Origin: Apophysomyces variabilis
Taxonomy: Eukaryota; Mucoromycota; Mucoromycetes; Mucorales; Mucoraceae
Length of the DNA: 64,000 bases
Assembly: GCA_002749535.1 (NCBI GenBank)
Contig: MZZL01000134.1
Coordinates: 62,001-126,000 of the forward strand
Direction: 5' to 3'
Shown: positions 52,301-64,000 of the stretch, piece after piece
How positions within the stretch are numbered: position 1 is the stretch's first letter
Layout: every line of letters begins with the position of its first letter
Notes under the pieces: generated by a model
What the model was told of the DNA's origin: nothing
Seen by the model: only the letters and a program-made list of their open reading frames with translations
Databases searched by the model: none
Made by a program: the position numbers and the translations under genes

Positions 52301-55300
52301 GAGGAGTTATCCAGTGTCATCCCCGTCCCTGCAATGGCAGAGACCATGTCCGCTTCCCCAGGGAGTTTTTACGCCGGCGCTGTATCATATGGTCAGTACC
52401 TATGACGAAGAATATAAGAACAGCAAAGGTTGTGATGACGAGGAACTCCCCCGGCGATTCAGCCTATCACCCATGCCGTCTACAAAGTGGTGATTTGCGA
52501 CAATAAGTGCAAAAGCCTTATCATGCTTAACAGAACTCACATCTGAAGGGGTTTTTGAGCAAAACACTGCCTTATTTCATACTGTCTTTGACTTTACCAA
52601 AGTAGGATACAGAAGGTAAGATAGAGAAAAGTCGTCGATAAAAAAGAATTCTAACTGCAGGATGTTTAGCGTTGAAGAACTGAAAAACTCGTCGGTTGAT
52701 CGTGGCGTTATCTTCACTAATCAAATTCTCTCTGAGGGGTTAGCAGTTGACTTCCACTTTGCCAGAAAATCGGCAAAGGGAGAAAGAGCTACGGTGGACG
52801 CAGAGCTCACTGCCACCGATTTTACAGAAGAGGAGATAACTAATTATTTCCAACCATATGCAGTGGATCCCGCCCGATCGGAAGTGTTTATGGCCGCATA
52901 TGGGTGCGGCAACAGTCCATCATTACTTGTTCCTATTCCAACAGAATAGATCTCGTACCATGTATTCTTTATCTGATGGTTGATACACCAAAGTATATAA
53001 TAAACAGCCGCATCCATTAATGATTCACTATTGGAAGAAGATGACGTATATCAGAAATAGGTGGAAGAAAGATTCACCCTATATTTTCCCGAAACGACGA
53101 ACAAACCGTTACCGACAAGATAAATTGACTGCTGTTACGAATGACCTAATTTATTGAAAATGTCAAACTGTGAAATCCATGATTTTCAGAATCATGATAA
53201 AAGATTTAGAAATGCACTCCGATTCGTCATTTTTTATGTGGTTCAGTGTAGTCTAGTTTTTCATAGTAACTCATACGCTTGGTATGGAAAGAGACAGAAG
53301 AAAGGCGTGACTTCATGATTACTGTTTGCTAGTGTTCATGTCATGTATACCGGCTGCCAGCATCCTAGCGCAAATCTTGATAGCGAAGGGATTAGAGAGT
53401 CAATTGCAATATGAATGCTAATAAACGAGTCCAGACGATTTGAATTATCGGTTCATTTTTATAATATTCGGTCCAAGCAAGTGAACAAAAAGCACCAATC
53501 AGAAAGAATGAACGCATATAACGTGCCTTGTTAGCAAAAAACCTTACATAATCTTCTAATCTTGATAGACATGAACGTGCTCTAAAAGGGTCTCTGATAA
53601 GCTTGTTTATAAACGGAAAAGGTTTTGGAATTCTGGTTACCATACATTGCGCATTTTAGGTTTGAATAATTTGTTATTATCGTTTTTAACAGCCTTTATT
53701 GTAGATATTAACAAGCAGAATACAAAAATGGAGGGCCACTATGTAAACTTTTTAAAAGCTCCATTGAAAACTAAACTTGTAAAGCCGTAGCAAACCGAGA
53801 ATAACGGTTCCGCAATGTGTTAATCACATATATTGTTTAATTGGAATAGACTCGGATTGTTTACAACTTCGCAACGCGTAAGTACATACTATGCATGGCT
53901 TGTTGCCACAAGCTTCCTCAAATGAGCGGATGGTCGTGGACCGTTCGGAAGACACAACAATAACGGCGCCACATCCGAATCCGGACGTAGTATTTCTTTC
54001 CTAGAAAATAAATTACACAAATATCGGCAAATTCATCCGTAAAATGTGTCGGCAACACATTTCAGTAACAACTCTATTCATTGTCACTCAGAGCAAGAGG
54101 ATGGATCCAGGATGTCGTTTACATCCTACTCCTTAGGTTATTTTTGTGATATTGTGAATTCATCGTTTGTATGAACGAATATCCATTCCATAACGTTCAT
54201 TTAACATCTTGTCCATCTCTTGGCAAAGCTGAGCAGAGTCTTAAGTCTTATCTAGGCGCAGCAGTTCCTTGTCATCCGTGGTTGCTGAGCTTCAAAGTTT
54301 TCCAGTTCGGTCATTAATATATAATTTTGGGGGAAAAATGGAGCATCAGCCATTTAACAAGGTTACGCCTCAAAATCCAGCACAGGATCGATTGCTTCTG
54401 TCTAACCGGTAGAACGGCAGAGCTATTTTTGATATGGTCAAAAGCAGGAGTAATGGTACACACATAAACACACGTGCTGTCACGCTGCAGATCCGAGATT
54501 AAAACAAAGACGGATACCGATGGCGAACTGTGTTTTTCCTTTCCACTTTCTCTTAAACAAACAAAATGCCAAGCCAAGAAAAATGTGAAAGACTCTGCGA
54601 ACCATGGAACTTTGAAAATGTACCATACGATAACATCCTACAAGACATGACGTCTCGTCAGCTTGATCATGACTGGACCATGCAGGATGAAAAGGACTTT
54701 GAAATAACGATCCGCATGGAAGCTGAAAAAATAGATCGGATTATTGGTAAACGCTTACGAGATGTCGATATGCGCATCGCCTACTGCGAACGAGGCCTGA
54801 TGCAACCGAGGCATAGAAGACCAAAGATGCTGAATCAGTGCTTGACCGACACCCTACATAGCTTGGATGATCTAGCGTGTTTTATCCGTTGCAATCACAA
54901 GGCACTTCGCGATCTGATTCAAATGCATAATACAGTAATCCTTACTCAGAAACGTCAACGTCTCGTGGATCTGATCCCTTCACGATGCATAGACCGCCAA
55001 AGGCTGGATGAAATCCTTGTTCGAGCATCATCTCTTCAAGCACTAGCTAACACAGAACGAAACATGTTGTCTCTATCCAGGGCCAGCTTCTGGATCCACC
55101 CTCATCATCTGTCGGAGGTCAAGGCAATGCTTCTGTTCCATCTGGCAGGGTCAGATACAGAAACAGGAAAGAAAGAAACAGATCGGCTAGTCTCCCAGGT
55201 GTACTTTGACAGTCCAGTCTTTGAACTCTACGAAGATTACCTGCAGTATGCTAAAGGTAGTGCAACTCTATCTTTCTGTCGAATTTCGGATGAGAAAATA

Positions 55301-58300
55301 GACATCGAGTATGAAACAAATAGAGAGCAAGGGCCACACCGGTTCCAGCTCGATATAAAGGATGTTACAGAATTTTCAGCTGCAAAAAATAATGCGGGTA
55401 CTTCCAGTGGAGAATCGATAGCCGAAAACGTATACGAAGGAGGTAAATTTGCTTCCAAAGTCCAGGACGTTATTACGGAAAAGCAATTGAAGCCCATCCT
55501 GCAAATGATTTGCCGTCGATCAACATTTCGAGCTCCAGACAATGGACAGCTAACGATTTTCTTGGATACTAATATTGAGTTTACAAATGAACCGGAGGTT
55601 ACATGTACCGTGCCAAAAACCACGATGCATTCTTTCCCGTACTCCGTTCTCCAGATCAAACGAACTCCAGCAGACCTCAATGAGCAGCTTCCGTCATGGC
55701 TCATAGAATTGATTGATTCGCGACTAATTTATGAAGTACCTTGCTTTTCGAAATATCTTTATGGCGTTGCTTACTTCTGGAAGTCGGAGCTCTCGCTTTT
55801 ACCATGGTGGTTGGAAGACGTTTCAAAAGATATACGAACAGAACAAAGTACGAGTTGTAAGCGCCGCCTACCGCCTTTGGAGACAGGTTACCGGTTAGGA
55901 TATTTGGAAGCTCTCTTACAGAAATCCGTTTCAGAAAGGGGTGAACAAGAGCCAGCGACCCCTGTGCGTCATCTTCAACGTAAAGGACTCCAAACGGCTA
56001 TCCCTGGTAAAGCAGCAAGTCCAGACTGCGTGCGGCTCGAAATTACAGGAGCTGAAGATACGTCTTCTGTTCCAGCTGAAGGGGAACCGTCTAAGCCAAA
56101 GAAAGTCAAAGGAGAAAAACGCAAACTTAAGCTCTCAACTCGAGTGGAACCAAAGATATTCTTTGCGAATGAACGTAACTTTATACACTGGCTACACTTT
56201 TCGTCCTTATTACTGACGGCTGCACTCACTCTTCTCAATTTCGGTGATCGTGTATGCCGAATTTCTGGTGCGTTTTATTTCGGTATAGCCTTTAGCTTTG
56301 CCCTGTATGCCTTTGGTCGCTTCCGTTATCGGGTTCATCAGATTCGCACCAGACCTTACTTGCGATATGATGATCTTTATGGACCTATTGGGCTCTGTGT
56401 CTTGCTGATTGCAGCCCTAATTGTAAGTGAAAACCATCATTACGTCCGTTCCAGCGAACTGCGTGTCCTTACCTCACTGATACTCTTTATTCTGGACTTA
56501 GCTTAATTTCATTCTACGCGCGCAAAAGCCTCCAGAGAAGACCACTTATCTTGGGATCCATAACACCACTTCTGCCGAATAAAATCTTACTTATTTGCAC
56601 ATTTGCCTCTTCTTTAACCAATAAAATGAATTCGAAGCCTTACTTGTATCTGGTTTGGTCAATCTTGCTACTGAATATTTCGGCTGCATTGTCAAGTATC
56701 TGCTATATTAAGCTCACAGCTTGCTGACGTTTATTCAACATGCAATGACCAGAGAACTATAGGAGCTGACAAGATCCGTAAGACGCAACTGTCAGGCATG
56801 TTTCTTACCGCTGCCGATAAACCGTTTGCCTATTGCAGATAGCGATCAAGATAGATCGTGATGAATTTCAGGTGTTGCATAATCGTAGACAATCAAGCTC
56901 GATCAAGAAAGAGTGAATGCGATCAGAAGTCATTTAAGTAGTCTGATCGCTATATGAGCATGTATGATATGCATTTTCTTACGTGGCACTCATGGACCAT
57001 GAGTTCAACTTGCTTTCTTCATTTTCTTTTGTTTTTAAGAACCGATGCTTATGGGTACCACGGTTTGCAAATAGTATTGCCGGTTAAGGCGTGGCAGCTA
57101 ACCTCAATTATCTTCCACTTTATCTCGTCATGAGTTGCTAGGTTATTGACCCAGGGTCTCGTGAGTCCTATTCGCTGACTAAGATGTTCTAGAAATAAAT
57201 AACATCCACCGAAACGATTAATATTCCGGCAGTCTACCTCTTGAGAAGAAAATCTTTGGGAAACTATGAAAAAAAGCTAGGCAAAAGACAAAGGAAAGAG
57301 AATCTCATCGTATGCTCCGAAAAAAAAAATCGAAAGGGGTTTGGAAAGAAGTGTTGAGGCACCTTGGGCAACAGCTCTTGGTGTTCGCAGATAGGACGAC
57401 CAGTTACTGGAACGGAAGTCTGAGCATATAGATTTCGAGCAGGCACAAACGCTCGATTACTCAGACACCCACTGTTAAGCAGCTATAAGCAGAACTCGGT
57501 GCTATCAAACTGAAAATCAGTCGACTCAAAAAGCAAAGCGATTCCCTCCTTGAGCACTTCGCCGAGCTTCCCGAAATATCAATCCATCTCTTCCCTAATG
57601 TAACCCGCCCATTCAATTCCCGTGCTTAATAAATTTGAACATCTCGTCAAAAGCATCCCCGTCTCCAGACTCTGAATTTTCCCAGCTTTTAGAAGGCTGT
57701 GGAGTATAGAAACACGAAAGCCTTAAAAAGCCAAACTGCTGTTTCCGGTACTCGTGAGGAATTACTATGGGTATTGCATTCCAGCACTCTCGCCCCAAGA
57801 TTTTGGTTCCGCCAATAGTCAAGTTAATCGAGAATCCTTGGCGCGTTTGTAACACTCAGGAGCAGGATCAGTTATAAGAAATAGCAAAGAATGCCTTTGC
57901 ATTGACAATGGATTCACAATAGAATAATGCGATAATACAGCTGGATTACTGTTTTTGCAAACCATCAATGCAAAGGAATTAGACAAGACCTGGAAATCAC
58001 CGATCGATATTCTATTAAATCCGATAATTAAAAGCCACGCAAAATAGGCGAGACTCAATATATAACTTCCTCTATTCGCATAAAATCATTGCACTTTCTA
58101 GTAAAGTGCCTGTTGATCCTAATGGATACGCCTGTGATAATCAATCCTTGTACTACGTGGTTGTAGTTGCCTGTCTGCTATAATGAAGAGCCTTCTCCGT
58201 AGCATATCATAGAAACTAGGCAATGACTCTTTGTAGCAAGAAACTGAGATCAGGTTCCTTGATTCTGTATTATGTAAATTCGTATTCAAAGTCTATCTTC

Positions 58301-61300
58301 GCAATCCACACATAATCATATTGGTAAACGTTCATTGTAGGCATGGCTACATCGGACAAGACCATTAATGACGCAGCAACAAAGATCAAACGATACGATG
58401 ATATTGACTTTGACAACTATATCCACATTACCAAAGTCGTATCTCTAAGCAAGTGTCTTATCGAACCTCACCGTTTGCCGGATACATTCCGATACCAATT
58501 ACCCTGATCAACGTCTGGGGTTCTTTGCTGGTGTTTGCATTAGAAACAGCGGTATCGAGTCACATTAGGGTCAAAGATATCGCAGATCACCTTTCATAGT
58601 CCTGCACGTATGAAAAAATAGATATGCCACGGCCATTCTAAACTGCTTTTACCGATACGGACATAAATAGCACAAAGAATAAGAAAAGAAATCGATGTGA
58701 ATCGATCAACTAACGTGTTTCAGTTATGAGATCGCGATGGCAGGACTTTACGTCTCCACAAACATCATTTCAGTCCACCCATGACTTTGCTATTAACCCT
58801 TATGACACGAGTGCAATGGACTCAAGATTACTGTTTTGACCCTGTTTCATCCCGAAATCAAAAAAAATCGGTCATTTAGTTGAAACTCGAAATGAAATAG
58901 AACTTTTTGCCAAATATCTGCATATCCTCTTCTCCCTTGTTCTTGGAGAAAGTCACCTAAGCAATATGAGCGATCAATTCCATGAAATAGCTCATGCACG
59001 TTAAGAAAATCACGAGTGGAAAAGATCGCACCTAAAGAGAAAAACGCCGTTGCATCCCATGGATGTTCCAGATAGCGCGAATTCTCACGATAACACAATA
59101 CTCGGCCCAGGATGCGGCTATTTTGCTGTTTGGTGCTTTCGTAAGAAATGAAATTGTTTAAGCGGTTTCAAGCGGGCTAAACATGCGGGTGCATCGGACA
59201 TCTGATTTCATTGGGTAAGTTGCATAGCCTTGGTTGTTTCACAGCATGGTCCAGTTGGGGATGAACATTGCTTCCTTCCTTTCCCACTCTGGATCAGTTT
59301 GTTTGACCCAGCGTGTTTTATCCATTATTTGTTTCTTGTTTTTGATTATCATTCCTTATCGTAAATGAAGTTCGGTCTTCAATTGCAAAACGAGGTGTTT
59401 GAGCCATGGCGGCTATCATATATTCAGTACGATGTTTTGAAATCGGAATTAAAGCATCGTCAGATGGATCATGTTTGGGATGAACGAGACGAAAGAGACT
59501 TTATAGAATTGTTGGATAATGAGCTCGACAAGGTGTATACGTTCATTGTAGCCAAGATGGGCGAAATTGAGAGTCGCATCACTTATTGCGAGCGCACGTT
59601 GCAGACCTTTATGAATAATCCCACGGCGTGGTCGGACGAGAATTGGAACTTGGTTGATTCTGCAATCACTGAAGTCTTGTTCGATGTCAATGATCTCGCC
59701 CGATTCACGCGTATCAATTATATCGGGTTTCAGAAAATCCTTAAGAAACACGATAAGTGGACCCATCTCCATTTACAACAAGACTTTGTTCAGAAACTGC
59801 GGGCAAAACCCTTGGACAACCAACAATTCGATGTGGCCATCGTCTTCTTGTCAGGTCTGCATGATATGTGTAAATTGAAAGGTCAGCCTCGGACAGGGGA
59901 TTCTGCTGCTGGTGGTGACCAAAATGCTTTTGAACGTGCCACTGCCAAGTACTGGATTCATCCACAGAACGTGACAGAGGTCAAGGCCATCATCATGTTA
60001 CACCTTCCGGTCTTGGTCTTTAATGCCGAAAAGCGTTTCGAACCCAGCGATTCCGCTATTTCCAGTGTCTACTTTGATAATGAAGATTTCGATCTCTATA
60101 CCGGTCGACTTCAGCGAGATGAGGATGCTGAAGCCATTCGTTTCCGTTGGTATGGACCCACCACGTCCAACAATATCTTTATTGAACGCAAAACGCACCA
60201 TGCGTCATGGAACAACGGTGTCTCAGTCAAAGATCGGTTCCGGTTGGATTACAACGATGTTCAGCCCTTCATTACAGGCGAGCTCACAGCGGACGAGTAT
60301 GCTAACCGCCTGCGAGCAAAGGGCGTGGATGAGGAAACAGTCAAGGCCAACCACTTTATCGCCCAAGGTGTCCAGCAATCCATTCTGACGAAGCAGCTCA
60401 GACCTTTGATACGCATCTTTTACAACAGGACAGCTTTTCAGTTACCAGGAGATCAGCGAGTGCGCCTTAGTCTGGATACCAATCTAACCTTCATACGGGA
60501 AGATGATCGGGATGGCAAGCAACGACGCCCACCAGGACAATGGCGCCGCCCGGATGTAGGGATCGATTACCCGTTTTGTTACTTGGACGAATCCGATATC
60601 TTGCGGTTTCCTTTCGCCGTTCTGGAAACCAAACTTCAGACTCATCTGGGACAAGAACCACCGGATTGGCTGACCAAGTTGCTTGATTCTCATCTCGTGC
60701 ACGAGGTTCCCCGGTTCTCAAAGTATCTTCATGCAGCAGCCACACTGCACCACGACGTGCTATCACTGATGCCATGGTGGTTACCAGATATCAATAATGA
60801 CATTCGCAAGCCGCGCGAGACCAATTTTGGTTTGACTCGATCCAAGTCGTTTAAGCCGCTTATTGATGGCCGCTACAGTAATGCGATGAAGAAAGAAGAA
60901 CAGAGAATGGGCGTCATGGCAGATACCCTCAAAAGTCGCAATTCTATTCGATCGGCTCATAGGATGGCACAAGGATCGACAAAGCAAGAAGTGCAGGAAG
61001 AGGCTACACGGCTACCTGAGTCACCGATCCTGGAACCCGTATCAGAAGACTCTGGCAAGAAAGAGGCGGGCGCTTCATTGTACGCAGCGAAGCAAAACGG
61101 CTCGATGAAACCAGAGTATTGGCAGACCGTGAGTGGAGAGCAGCCAGGCCACAGTACACTGATGGTTCCTGGTGCACCTCCAGTGAACTATCAAAGAACC
61201 CAGCCTGTCAAGGTAGAAGCGCCTATTGCTGGCAGTGTGGGAATCCAGGATCAAGCTGTTACCGTGACAGAGAATGACGACGTTGAAGGCCAAGAGAAAG

Positions 61301-64000
61301 GCCAAACACAAGAGAAGAAACCACGCGGACTGCATCGTTTCTGGGGAAATACCTCTCCTATGCTCATTGGGGATCCGAACAATCCCGGTGGGGTTGTTCC
61401 GCTTAAGAAGGTCCGAGTGGAGCCAAAGGTGTTCTTCGCAAATGAACGCACGTTTATTAGCTGGCTCCAATTTTGTGCATTGTTATTGACAGTTTCTCTA
61501 AGTTTACTCAATTTTGGTGATGCTACATCCCGTATTGCAGGCGGTGTATTTATTGGAATAGCAGCAGTGGTGGCGATCTACGCTCTCTACCGATTCGAGA
61601 AACGCGCATGGTATGTACCATCTTGTCTTTATTTACTTGGAAACCTTCACTAAACATATCATCTAACTTTAGGATGATTAATCGAAGGATCTTGGGTCGT
61701 TATGATGACTTATGGGGACCAGCCATCCTTTGCGCTTTGTTGGTTGGAGCATTGATTGTCAACTTTTATCTTCGATTCCATTAGATACCGATAGCAAACC
61801 AGTAAAAATATAGATGATAAAGAAATCGACATATAATATACAGTTATTCTCCTGTTATAAAGAAGTTATGATCGCATGCCTGTTTTCATATTATCAAACT
61901 GGCTTTGTGGGTATTCCAAATGATTCGGCATCGTATCATGTTGATTTCCCAAGGCCTGGTAAACAATTTGAAGCAGACTTCGAGGATGGCCAGCTGGAGC
62001 ATCTCCTGACAGTTCCCAGAACATGGCGCCACCTAATTGCATTTGTTTGATATAGTCGCATTTGGCCTGGACAATAGGTGGGCTATCGTAGGTGACCATC
62101 TCTCGTAAAGACGGATCGTAGGACCACGCGGCCATCTTTTGCCAATCGTGATGCTCCACAGCTCCTGGTCTAGGAAGAGCTTTGTAGTCATACATTCCTT
62201 TTTCCCATGAACCCTCCGGCATGCCATTGTAGGGTCTTCCCGGTCCATCCGTATTCGAAAAAGCTCGACCATATGCAGGCAAACCTAACACCAGTTTATG
62301 CGGAGGCACTGATTGCATGTAATGCTGAACTGCTTGATGAACATGGAGTCCCTCTCCGTGGAGAGCCGATTGATGGCCCGCATGAGCATCCCAGGAACCA
62401 GCAAAGTCATAAGCCATGAGATAAAATAAGTCGATGTAGGGCTCCATTTCACGAAGACGCAACGTCTTGTAATGACTAGGGCCGCATGGGACAGCGACGG
62501 TCAATAAAAGACGTGGTTGGTTGGTCTGCTGTAATCGTTGCTGGTATTTATCCAAGGCAATGCGAACTTCATAGATGAGATGAACGTAAAAGAAGGCTTC
62601 TCGATCATCCTTTGGAAATTCCCAGTCAATATCTAATAGCCTACTGGTTCAGCTGCCATCCCGCTGTCTGAGCGTAGTATGTTACCAATGCCGTCCAAGC
62701 CCAGGTCAGCGACATGCTGTACAGCCGTCTCGACAAATTTTGCACGTTTAGCAGGATCGGATGCTACCTCAGCAAAGTTGGTTGACCATGTCCATCCTCC
62801 AATACTTAATGAAACTTTGAGATGTCGATGCCGTTGTTTGAGAAGATACAACTGTTTGAAGTTTCCATACAGGTTGTTTCCTTGTTCATTCCAGCTATCA
62901 GCCTGTTGATTGACCGTTTGCTCTATTGCTCAAAAGTTGAGCATGTTCGTTTTTGCTCTTCTTTTCATTTTTACCTGGCGGGAAGTGCTTATCCTTGTCA
63001 GCCCAGACATCCTAATATTTTGAAAAAAAAACCGTTGTTCAGTCTATGGACACATACTGAATACACACAAAGCTCTCCTACCCCAAGTACAACGGACCCG
63101 TCCGATTCGCAACGTGCAAAAGCATAGAGTATATGGGTTAACTGATGAGCAGACGCGGCCAAGTCGATCACGTTGTAATTTCGCGCGTATATACTCCTGC
63201 ATTCAGCCAAGCTTTATTTTTAGCAACCACAGGTTGAGAATGGACATTGAACGCACCAATTGGTAAAATAACCTGCGATCACTTTGCCATTCGTTGCTGG
63301 AGGAGGTTGCATCATGGTGGGTGTATAACTAATGAACGACGAGAGCCAAGAATACAGTACAATTTCAGTCCGCCAAGGACGGGCCCTGGAGCTGCATCAC
63401 ACTAAAATTTCCATGTCCAATTAATTATGCAGCAATCAGGACCCTGAGCACTCCACATGCAGTGCTTTCAATTTCATAATACCATGATAGACCTCTCTCC
63501 CTCCATGATGAAGTTATAAATACCATACATCCCCTCAGAATCCACCAAGTTTGGATAATCCAAGTATGTATATAAAATAAAGACCTTGTTGAATTTATCA
63601 CCGTTTCCTTTGAGTTATTTAACCAGCTTTTCTAAACTAAGCAGTCGAAAGATAACGTAAATGGAAGGATACGTAAGTCTTTCCCGGCATAACGTAAACT
63701 GGTTAGCGTGGCATAGTAGGAAGTTACACGTAAGATGGCGGGCGGGAAGAAAAAGCCGTAAAGACACTAATCGTTTTCCTTCACCCAGAATGATAGCGCG
63801 CAGTAACATAAAGTGTATGATTTGCTTGTTTAACATATAACTACAGCAAGGACTCCGTTGGTGTTGTTGGGAAACGGTAACGTACGAAAGAGTCTCGGCT
63901 AAATTTCTCCGCAGTCCCATGCTAAAACTTGCGAAAAAGTCAACCAATGAGCCCTTTGGATCGTAGGTATGAAACTACGTTAGATATACGGTTCTACTAG

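Overview
The window reads as nuclear DNA of a filamentous fungus, most likely an early-diverging (Mucoromycota, Mucorales-like) species. The supports are: many short GT-AG introns (about 45 to 110 nt), single-copy eukaryotic housekeeping genes, a VTC/SPX polyphosphate gene pair, a GH18 chitinase, secreted aspartic proteases, and decayed relatives of Fanzor/TnpB nucleases of the kind known from these fungi. The species assignment is inference. No rRNA, tRNA or CRISPR array was recognised. Exon boundaries were placed by hand: each splice site was required to keep the reading frame and match the protein family.

1-27.4 kb is a dense housekeeping block. It holds the 3' end of a reticulon gene, an acidic GPI-anchor-like wall protein, a mitochondrial carrier divergent from BUD31 (splicing), a class I methyltransferase, a small gene encoding only the calmodulin-binding tail of calcineurin A, the NuA4 scaffold EAF1/VID21 (12 exons), an ERT1/AcuK-type zinc-cluster activator of gluconeogenesis (9 exons, one of 22 nt), a short secreted peptide, an OTU deubiquitinase, a mitochondrial PPR protein divergent from an ARMC7 homologue, a 2H phosphoesterase convergent with ARMC7 (2 bp between stops), and coactosin.

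27.4-45 kb is accessory DNA. Three intronless secreted aspartic proteases (two on +, one on -) lie among broken mobile-element genes: two Fanzor/TnpB-like relics, a DDE transposase 3' fragment, and a decayed kelch-repeat membrane protein. PYM, which recycles the exon junction complex, is the one housekeeping gene inside.

46-49.3 kb encodes transportin (KAP104 type, 11 exons). 49.3-54.5 kb is again element-rich and carries the N-terminal half of a third Fanzor-like relic. 54.5-61.8 kb carries two SPX/VTC genes: a canonical polymerase-type subunit and a divergent paralogue that has lost both its SPX lysines and its catalytic arginines. An intracellular GH18 chitinase ends the window on the minus strand.

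Functional themes are mRNA processing and export (BUD31, PYM, transportin), chromatin and carbon control (EAF1, ERT1), calcium and polyphosphate physiology (calcineurin tail, VTC), and extracellular proteolysis. The most noteworthy signals are the three mutually supporting Fanzor-like relics, the catalytically dead VTC paralogue and the orphan calcineurin tail.
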